A stretch of DNA of 64,000 bases from Hyaloscypha bicolor E (taxonomy: Eukaryota; Ascomycota; Leotiomycetes; Helotiales; Hyaloscyphaceae): NCBI RefSeq assembly GCF_002865645.1, contig NW_020194684.1, forward strand, positions 1,457,308 through 1,521,307. Direction: 5' to 3'. Shown here piece by piece: positions 55,719 to 64,000 of the stretch. A model generated the notes under the pieces. That model had not been told where the DNA came from. It did no database searches and saw nothing but the letters and a program-made list of their open reading frames with translations. The first letter of the stretch is position 1, and each line of letters starts with the position of its first letter. A program made the translations under genes and the position numbers.

Positions 55719-57584
55719 TCAGATCAGCAAAGTTTTCATCTTCGTACTCTCCATTGCAAGTGCCCATGGGGACTCGATGTGTTGTGCGGGAGTTAGGGAG
55801 TTGCGGATTTTCCAGAAATCTTCTATCAAATCCAACGCATTCCATAACTGGCCCATTGGGTGGCCTTCTGCACTGGTCTCAGATAGTAGTTGCCTGAAGT
55901 CTTCTCTGAAACCGTCTTCTGCCAGACAACCAGCAACACAGTAAGGCCAAGACACTCTCATCAAAAGGTGCTTCGGGAGAGCTTGAATCGCAGATAAAAC
56001 TCTGAGAACATCTTCTTGTGCCGCGGGCAATCTGCCAAAGGACCCGGAAACAACAATCGCGAGGTATATCATCGCAGATAAGCCGAAGATGTTCGTCACA
56101 AGTTCAGTTTCCCGGACATGTTTTGTTAACCCATCCATATTTGTCGAGATGGAGGATAGCCCTCTTTTCAAACGAGCCTCAATTTCCGCTGACTTCTCGG
56201 CCAGGGGTGGGACAATCAGATTGTCGATTCCACTTGCATGTCCATTAAGGACGGGTTCCTTTAGACCATTTAGCATTTCATTCCTCCACGCTTCTAAGCC
56301 CGAGATTTCCCGTAATGAAATCATAGCCCAGTTTCGGCAACCCATAAGTCGATCCATTTGAATTCTCCCTTCTTCGAGATAGTTGAGGTAGAAGAATGAG
56401 TCTTGCATGGGAGGCTTAAGACCGACATTGGCGTAACGCATAATGTCGGACCATACGTAGCTCGTCATGAAGAAGTCCAGACCAGCAATTTCGCTCAAGA
56501 AGCTTGACGTAGCGTCAGTGCCCAACGTATTCCCAGATTCTGGACTCTCATCACTTGTGGTGGAATCAGCGGAAGATGAGGATGGGTCAAGGTCGCTCCC
56601 GATGACAGAAAGTAAAGCACCAGCGGCGTTGGTGTGAACTTCCCAATCACCCTTCCACCCTTTCCACCATTTCTTATTTCGGAATATCTCAATCGACTGC
56701 AACTGTATGGTACAAGCGAGAATCTCAAGGCCAAGTTTTAAGTGCTCTTGGCCCTGCAACCGAGGAAGCTCCTCAAGCTGCTGTGCCAAGCCGGCCATTA
56801 TCAGCGAGTGTTGATAGTCGAGTTCTTCTAGGAGGCCATTTTCGGTCACAGGATCATCACGTGAGGCAAAGATTCTCTGCACCGACGAGAATGCCAATGC
56901 CGTATAGTACAACGGTTTTGATCGTAGCAACAAACTCAGAAGCCAGCCTCTTCCCCGCTCGGCCGCTGACGGTTGGTAGAAATAATACTGTAGCGGAAAT
57001 ATGTTGTCTAGATAATTCATAATCATCTCGAGGTCGTTGGCATTTTCGGCTGGGGGTGCATCAGGATGGAAAGTAAAGGGGTAAGAAACGGTACTTTCCG
57101 GTGGCTTTCCCAAGGTCACGGTCATTGTGTTATCTGGGGAGCCCCATTGCTGAGGGTTGTTGAAAGAGGGGGGCCATGGATCAGGAATAGGGAGCAGAAC
57201 TGGAATGCTCCCTTGATCGAGAGGCAGTTGAGATGGCTCTGTCTTCATAAGGGGCCGAGTTTGAAATGAATCCGATGTATCTGATCCTGTTCCGTGTTGT
57301 CTCTCAATAACGGGGACAATTGGCCGTTGTTGGACGCTGCGACCTTGCTTCTTGGCAACTCTGAAGGCTCTTCTGGCACGCAAACTCTCATTCACGGCTC
57401 GTTGGATCTTTTCAATCTCAGCCCTTTGATCCTCCTCCTTGTGCATGAACCCTGGTTTTTCTCCGTATCCGTAACAGATAATCTGTCTGAAAGCACAAGG
57501 CCCACAAGAAGGGCGGACTTCGTCACATTTCTTCTTGCGGATCCTACATGTCCAACATCCGTGGGTTGTCCTCGCAGCCATCAA
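55719..57584 (-). CDS. Zn2Cys6 transcription factor
   Basis: Fungal binuclear-zinc regulator, single exon, 621 residues (620 from the second ATG at 57581). The DNA-binding cluster is right at the N-terminus: CWTCRIRKKKCDEVRPSCGPC, continuing to IICYGYG, with all six cysteines in the normal spacing. A basic/helical linker follows (AEIEKIQRAVNESLRARRAF), then a Pro-rich stretch and the fungal-specific regulatory region (NDLEMIMNYLDNIFPLQYYF, YYTALAFSSVQRI, LLEELDYQHSLIMAGL, LEILACTIQLQSIEIF, FMTSYVWSDIMRYANVGLKP, MGCRNWAMISLREISGLEAW, WPYCVAGCLAEDG). This matches the Fungal_trans_2 type. Targets unknown; the neighbouring SDR gene is a natural candidate by position only. Confidence 0.95.
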   Translation of the reverse strand: MMAARTTHGCWTCRIRKKKCDEVRPSCGPCAFRQIICYGYGEKPGFMHKEEDQRAEIEKIQRAVNESLRARRAFRVAKKQGRSVQQRPIVPVIERQHGTGSDTSDSFQTRPLMKTEPSQLPLDQGSIPVLLPIPDPWPPSFNNPQQWGSPDNTMTVTLGKPPESTVSYPFTFHPDAPPAENANDLEMIMNYLDNIFPLQYYFYQPSAAERGRGWLLSLLLRSKPLYYTALAFSSVQRIFASRDDPVTENGLLEELDYQHSLIMAGLAQQLEELPRLQGQEHLKLGLEILACTIQLQSIEIFRNKKWWKGWKGDWEVHTNAAGALLSVIGSDLDPSSSSADSTTSDESPESGNTLGTDATSSFLSEIAGLDFFMTSYVWSDIMRYANVGLKPPMQDSFFYLNYLEEGRIQMDRLMGCRNWAMISLREISGLEAWRNEMLNGLKEPVLNGHASGIDNLIVPPLAEKSAEIEARLKRGLSSISTNMDGLTKHVRETELVTNIFGLSAMIYLAIVVSGSFGRLPAAQEDVLRVLSAIQALPKHLLMRVSWPYCVAGCLAEDGFREDFRQLLSETSAEGHPMGQLWNALDLIEDFWKIRNSLTPAQHIESPWALAMESTKMKTLLI

Positions 57585-57802
57585 TGGTTCCTTGGTAATG
57601 TCGATGGGTCTGAGAAGGAGGGGAGATAAGGAGCATCACAAATTCCAGTGTTGGAAATTGAAGCTGACAGGCGAAATCGAGAATAGTTGCACCAACACGG
57701 CCTCACGTGAGCGACTAATGCCGTTACTAATCAGCAAGCATAAGGACGTTCGGGATCAACTAAAACGATCACCCACCCACCAACCCCGCGGGTGTCGATT
57801 GG

Positions 57803-58294
57803 GGGTGTCAATTGGGGCAGGGGTGTTGACGACTTGTAATAGGCTAGTATTATAACCCTTATATTGTAATCACGTGCTCCCTAGCCTATAATAAGAAGAT
57901 TCCTTAAAATAGTATTTTACTTTAAGGAAGTTTATATACTAATTAATTAAGTTCTAGTTTTTGGGCCTTATAAGGCCCTATAAATTATAGGCTTATAGGG
58001 CTCTTATATCTGGTTTTAGGGACCTATTTGCTAAATTTCTAGGCCTTCTTAAGCTTACCTTTAGCCTGTAAAATGTGAATTTTTTCAACTTCTTAATTTA
58101 AAGAGTTATTATTAATCTAAAATTTCTATTTAAATAGCCTTTAATTAGCGCTATAAGGAAATAAAACAAGCATTAAAATATAGTAATTTCTTATAAAATT
58201 AAGTTAATGAAAAAGCCAGAGTTTTGGTGTTCCTGTCCGAGCGCCTCTACTTTAGGTTAGTGGCTAGAACTAGTCTGGCCCCCAATTGACACCC
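57803..58294. mobile_element. AT-rich insert bounded by 15-bp inverted repeats
   Basis: GGGTGTCAATTGGGG at 57803-57817 and its exact complement at 58280-58294 bracket about 490 bp of AT-rich sequence. A close variant, GGGTGTCGATTGGGG, lies immediately outside the left copy (about 57790-57804). No coding capacity and no obvious target-site duplication. It may be a degraded DNA transposon. Confidence 0.45.
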
Positions 58295-58950
58295 GGGGAA
58301 GTGGGGGAGTGGGGGGTCGTTTTAGTTTTTCCTGTAAAAAATGGTGTTTTAATTTAAAGCTAGGTTCGCCTACAACTGTAGCTAGGTGGCGTCCTCAGTA
58401 GCAATCCTCAAATTTGAGCAGAAACGTATGTGCACTGGTGGACGACTTAAAGGTCTATTAGGCTGATCAGCTGATACTCAACAACCCTATATCGCTTAAT
58501 TTTCGAACCCCTCGCATAACACTTCCAAAATAAATACAGCTAATGCATCTACGATATCCAAGGAATAGATAGTGGGAATTGAGGTATAATATTTCTAAAG
58601 GATATCTCATGATGCTCATAGTTTGCTAGTATACCTGATGCTCTTCTTTGGTCCAGTACCATTATAGCTTCTTCCGTAGCGAATAGAACGTATGCTGTGT
58701 ATAGATACAAAAGGAGTGTGCCCCTGCCAATCCCTGTAACATCCCTGTTTTGCTCGCGTAGCATTCCTAAAACATGGGTATACGCCCAAAGGGGAAATGA
58801 CAGGAGGCCAACTCTGATTGGAATACATAAGTACCCTCTCTGGGCAGACCCTAGAACAGGTGCTTATGCAAAGAGAGAACTATTTAATCCCTCCTAACCT
58901 CCTACGTTGGAAAATCGTTAATTCTATAAGTTTTTCTATATAATACCCTA
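58295..58950. other. Transition from gene-bearing sequence to AT-rich island
   Basis: Mixed composition, short frames of about 70 codons on both strands around 58549-58897, none with motifs. No gene supported. Confidence 0.5.
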
Positions 58951-61900
58951 TTTCTTGTATACTATCTCGCAATCCTGTATACGTACTCGCTTCCTTAGAT
59001 ATAATACATATTTACTGCTCTTGCCTAAGGTATGTCTTTTGCTAAGCCTTGCAAATAGCTTTATTCTCTATACCTATAGCTTCTATACTATACTACTATA
59101 TTCCTGTAATATTAATACTATAGTATATAATTTCTTATCTACTAAATTAATTTAAGATTTAACTTTCCTTTACTAGAAAATTAATTCTATAATAAATAAA
59201 GCCCTATAAGATTAATTCTATAGTAAAGAAAGTTCTATAGAATTAATTTTATAAATACTTTTTAATATTATTTTAGTAAATCAAATTCTTTTCTCTTTAT
59301 ATTATAATAAATATTATAATATAAAATATTAAACTTATTACTAGTAAGCTTATATTAATAAAGAAAATAAAAAGAACTTAATATAAGCAAAAATATTATT
59401 AATTTATATTTTTTTATTATTCGAAAATATAAAAAAAATTAATATAAATAAGATATTTCAAATTATACTTTAGCTATTACTATAAGAAGTATAAATACTA
59501 AATATAAATAAAATATAAGTTCAAGTTATATTATACTAGCTATAAAAGGAGTTATTAAGCCTCTTATTAATCTTATATAAGCTATAATTCTCTCTTTAGT
59601 CTTATAATATTATTAGAATATACTAAAGTATATCTCCTTGTTTTTTACTTTATATATTAATCTATATTATAGTTATCTAGTAAACTATATTTTAATCTAA
59701 TTATTAAGAAAGATCTATCTAGATAAAGGGTCTATATAGATCTATTTTACTATATACTAGAATAGAAATAGTTAATTATAAAAATAGATATTAAATAGTA
59801 ATTAGTAGATATTAGTTATATCTAGAATTATATATTAGGAATAAAGGTCAAGTTCTAAGAAAGTATAGCTATTTAATTAGTCTATAAAATATGAAATTAA
59901 TACCTAAAATTAATTAATAGCCTGCTAGGAAATTCCTATTATTCTTTTATAAGATATATATATATATATATATATATTAAGATACTAGACTCGAAATCTC
60001 TTATAATAATATAATAATATAGCCTGTTCTATAAATATCCGGTATAGCTAGTAAATTGAAATTCGAATTACCGGATTATATAAAAGAAATAGTATTTAAA
60101 AACTAATAATAATATATTTTCTATAACTCCTATAGTATTAAGCCTAATTTTCTATATTAATAAATCCCTCAGGCTCTAGTACTCTTACTATATAATTAAT
60201 ATAGGCTAACTAGTAATTAAATATCTATAATATAGCTTTATAACTATTTCTTATTTCTGTTTTATATATATATCTTATTAAGAATTAAGCTTTTTATTCT
60301 AGCTTTTTAGAATATAATACTTTTATTTATAAAAGATTATATTAGGGGGAAAAAAGTATACTATATTTTAGCTTATTATATTAACTATAACTATTTCCTA
60401 GAACCTAGTAAGAATTATTATTAATAGGGACTTTATTATATATATAATATAAATAGAATCGAATATATTATTTAATTATAAATATAAAAACAATTTTATC
60501 TAGAATAAAGTTAGTTTTCCCTATTTTAATTATATTATTATAATTAACTTATAATATTAATATTTCCTTATAAAGAAGTTACTATAGAATTAATAAGAAT
60601 ATAGTCTTTTTATATAATTAAGTATTAATTAATCCGGCCCTTATTATATTCTTTCTTATATACCGAAATATCTAAGATTAAATTCTTCTAAACTAAGTAA
60701 TTAAAGAATTATAATATAACTAATTCAGATATTAAGGTATTATAAAGAACTATTTATAACTTTAATATAATTAGATTAATTATATTCTATTATAAGTAGT
60801 AATTAATATTCTATTAATATATTATTATATCTTATAATAAGTTATATATAGTCTAGTATATTTACTAAAATACTATAATACTTAAAGACTTTAGGTTCCG
60901 GTAAATAAAAATAAAAATAAAGGCAATTTTAAAGATATACTTCTATATCTTTACTTAATAACTAGTACTAGCTATTCGGGTTCTATAAGGGTATTATAGA
61001 ATTACTAGAAGCTTATAGAAAGTTATAATACCTTACTTAATATTAATAATAACTGAGTTTTAAAGAAATATATCTTATATTTTACTTTAGTATATATTTT
61101 TAGAGAGATATAACTAATGACTTTTTACTATAAGTATTAACTATAGATATTATTCTAGAAATAAGCTTGAGGTATATACTAGAGCTATTAGTACTATTAT
61201 ATAAACTGCTTTTTACTAACTAATAATATTAAAAGAAAAAATAGTAATAATTTGAATTTACTAAATTATATTATAATTTAAATAATAAAAAGTAATAACT
61301 TATTTTATTTAATGTTTTCTTTGAAACTTTATAAGTTTATGTTTTAATTTATTTTATAGGGCTTCCGAGCTAAAGTTATAGGAGGAACTACTTTATAGCT
61401 TATAGCCTATACTAATTTCTAGTTCTCTAATATATTTAGTTTTATAAAACTAACTCTTTTATTTTTAGTTCTAATTAGATTTGATTTTATTTTTTTACTT
61501 TCTCTTTTTCCCGAGTATTATAATTTAGCCTCTTTTAATTTATTACTATTAATTTAATTTTTTTTTCTCTTTAATTCACATTCCCGAGTTCTTATAATAT
61601 ATCTATTAAAGATTAGATCTTTGCTTCTAATATATTTCTTATATATTAGCTGCTTTTCTAATATTATTTTATAGGCTATTTTCTAATTATAGCTTTTTTA
61701 CTTCTTATTAACTTTGTTTTTTAATATATTTCTCTGAAAAAGAAATATTATTTAATACTACTTTATAATTAGTTATAATATCTCAGGTAATTAGATATAA
61801 CTTATATTTATTCTAATTATCTTATATTATATATTTTAATTCCTAAATATTTATATTTCTAACTCTTATATTTTTCTTATATTAGGAAATATTCTAATTT

Positions 61901-64000
61901 AATACTAAGTATATATAGCTTATATATTAGAATTCTAATATTATAATTATATTTCCTTACTATATTCTTATTATATAATATAATTCTTGCCTTTATATAT
62001 TTTAGTAACTTATTCGGACTTTTCTAAATATCTAGCTATAATAAAATACTCGAGTATTTAATTTTAGTCTATATTTTTTACTAAATTATATCTCTTATTA
62101 TATTCTTATTATATAATATAGTAATTGCCTTTATAATTCTAATTCCTTTTCCGGACTTTCCCAAGTCTCTAATTATAATAAGTTATTTAGGAATCTAATA
62201 TTTCTCTATATTTTTTATTAAATTATATTATTTTATAATAAACTTGGCTTAATAATTTTTCTATAATATCTCTTTAATCTTACTTTTCTAGCTTTAAATA
62301 GATACTTAAACTACTTTATTTATATTTCTTAATAAAAATATAATTCCAGGAAATTTATTATTAACCTATATTATATCTTTATATTATAGCTTAAGGTAAG
62401 TTCTTATAGTATTTCCCTATAGTATTTATTTAGCCCCTATTAAATTATTTAATATAAGAATTATAGTAGTCTATATAAAGTATAATTCCGGGTAATATAT
62501 TTATTTTCTTTTCTAATTATTTCTAATATATAACTACTTATAATTATTATTAATATAATATTACTAAATCTTTTAACTAAATACTTAAAGCGGTTTATAT
62601 TAGCTTTATTATAAGGTCCTAGTTCTTTTATTTCTTTTATAATTACTAATTTCTTTTTATAGATATATATTATTTTATTCTTAATAAAAAACATATTTAT
62701 ATTTTAGATAAGGAAACCTAATAGTATTTATATAATAAGCTAGTTAATAGAAAGATATATAATACTATATAATACTTTCTTACTTAATAAACTTAGTAAC
62801 CTTAATTATTTCTTTATTTACTATTAGTAAAGCTATAATAACTATATTATTTTTTAGTATTCTTTATATCTACTATATACTTTAATTTCTTAATATTCTT
62901 TAGTAAATTTATACTTTTTTCTTTTTCTAATAATTAATAATACTTTTACTTTTATTATAGTATTATAGTTCTTATTTATTATAAGTATACTTTATATAGA
63001 ACTAATTAAATATTTCGCTTTAACTAATACTATATATATATTTCTTAAAGAGAACCTTAGTAAATAGACTAGAAAGTAATACTATATATAAATTTCCTTT
63101 TTAGAAACTATATAATATCTAGTAAATCTTATATTATATTCGGTTCGGTCTAATTACTACTAAATAATAATTATATTAACTAGCTTCTTATAAGTAATAT
63201 TCTAATACTTTAATTATAGTAAAGTAATTAATGGATTTTTTACTACTAGTTTATATATAATTATACTATTAAATACCTCTTATTTAAGCTTCTAGTTTAT
63301 TAGTTAAGAATTATAAATACTATTAAACTTCTAGATATTTTCCTTATTAATAAGGATACCGGAATTAAAAGCTATAAATTTGAAGTTTATATATCTAGAT
63401 ACTATTTAGATTTTATTATAGATCTGACTTTTTATAAATTAGTTAAGATAACTATAATATATATAAATAAGTAAACCTGCTTTACTCTAGTAATTAATAA
63501 TCTATTTAAGGTAATTTTAAGCTTTTAGAAAACCCGGTCTAATAGCTATTTCTTTATTAAAAGGAAATATATATTCTCTTTTAGTCTAATAAAAAACGGC
63601 TCCTATATTAAGCTAATATATATCTTTTTTAATTCTATTAATTATATTAAGAATATAATATCTGAACTATAGTATCTAGCCAGAAATAGTATTTAATACT
63701 ATAATATAAAGCCGAAAAATAAAGCCCTAATTCTATTCTCTAATATACTAGTTATATTATAAAATAATTAATTTTAGATACTAGAAGTATTATTAACTAT
63801 ATTACTATCCCTAATACTAGCTAGGCCTCTTTTTATATAGTATTCTGGCCTAGTCTAACCTTAATTCGGCCCTTTTCTATAATACAAGTAACCTTAGTAA
63901 TAACTATCTGCCTCTTAATATTCTCTATAGTAGTAATAATAACTAGTAATAATATATTCTATATAAAGTTTACTTCTTATTATATTAATACTTATATTCT
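58951..64000. repeat. AT-rich, RIP-like repeat island (right end)
   Basis: Five kilobases of extremely AT-rich sequence (TATTATAATTAATATA-type) running to the window edge, with stops in all frames and only trivial open stretches (longest is 77 codons of Ile/Lys/Asn-rich sequence at 62461-62694). Occasional short GC-bearing words (CCCGAGT, CCGGAC, TTCGG) recur, as if left over from a common ancestral sequence. Consistent with a heavily mutated transposon cluster; the families cannot be identified. Confidence 0.8.

Noticed and set aside
54419..57584. SDR plus Zn2Cys6 regulator as a pathway cluster
   Set aside because: Two convergent genes only; adjacency is not enough to call a pathway.

Overview
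The window comes from a filamentous ascomycete (Pezizomycotina). The evidence is many short (about 45-60 nt) GT-AG introns, a CFEM-domain receptor and a second PTH11-like receptor, HET-domain genes, a Zn2Cys6 regulator, and AT-rich blocks that look like the product of repeat-induced point mutation (RIP). An assignment to Leotiomycetes/Helotiales is a guess from gene content and the two-speed layout; no species is claimed. All exon coordinates were worked out by hand from splice signals, reading phase and family conservation, and each intact model closes to an exact multiple of three.

Layout. 1-5.1 kb: AT-rich, stop-riddled repeat island. 5.7-6.9 kb: HET-domain pseudogene. 7.8-10.4 kb: mitochondrial EF-G (MEF1). 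12.7-14.4 kb: CFEM/PTH11-like receptor. 14.6-16.6 kb: cytochrome P450. 17.3-18.4 kb: decayed membrane-protein gene. 19.0 kb: near-perfect 130-bp hairpin. 19.3-21.5 kb: intact HET gene, followed by a transposase relic. 22.4-37.5 kb: conserved core block with NBS1 (Mre11 complex), a cytochrome b5-like Irc21 homologue, a disordered coiled-coil protein, a DnaJ-X co-chaperone, a UDP-rhamnose-type epimerase/reductase, a nucleotide-sugar/triose-phosphate-type transporter and squalene synthase (ERG9). 38.7-39.8 kb: non-autonomous hAT-like transposon with exact 8-bp target duplication. 40.4-41.2 kb: broken gene for a small secreted cysteine-containing protein. 42.0-42.5 kb: small basic protein. 42.7-44.4 kb: second PTH11-like receptor. 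46.1-48.0 kb: secreted type-B carboxylesterase. 50.1-50.8 kb: small AT-rich island. 50.9-52.9 kb: secreted S10 carboxypeptidase. 53.5-54.0 kb: element with ~115-bp inverted ends. 54.4-57.6 kb: convergent SDR oxidoreductase and Zn2Cys6 regulator. 57.8-64 kb: AT-rich repeat island to the end.

How it fits together. The centre is ordinary conserved chromosome (DNA repair, mitochondrial translation, sterol synthesis, wall/glycan sugar metabolism). Both ends, and the gaps between accessory genes, hold transposon remains and decayed genes. Several internal stops sit where one C-to-T or G-to-A change would restore the residue expected by the family (for example TGG to TAG in the HET motif), and the mismatches between hairpin arms at 19.0 kb are all transitions, so RIP-like mutation is the simplest common cause. 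The accessory genes (two receptors, P450, esterase, carboxypeptidase, SDR plus regulator) suit environmental sensing and extracellular digestion, but there is no backbone synthase and I do not call a biosynthetic cluster.
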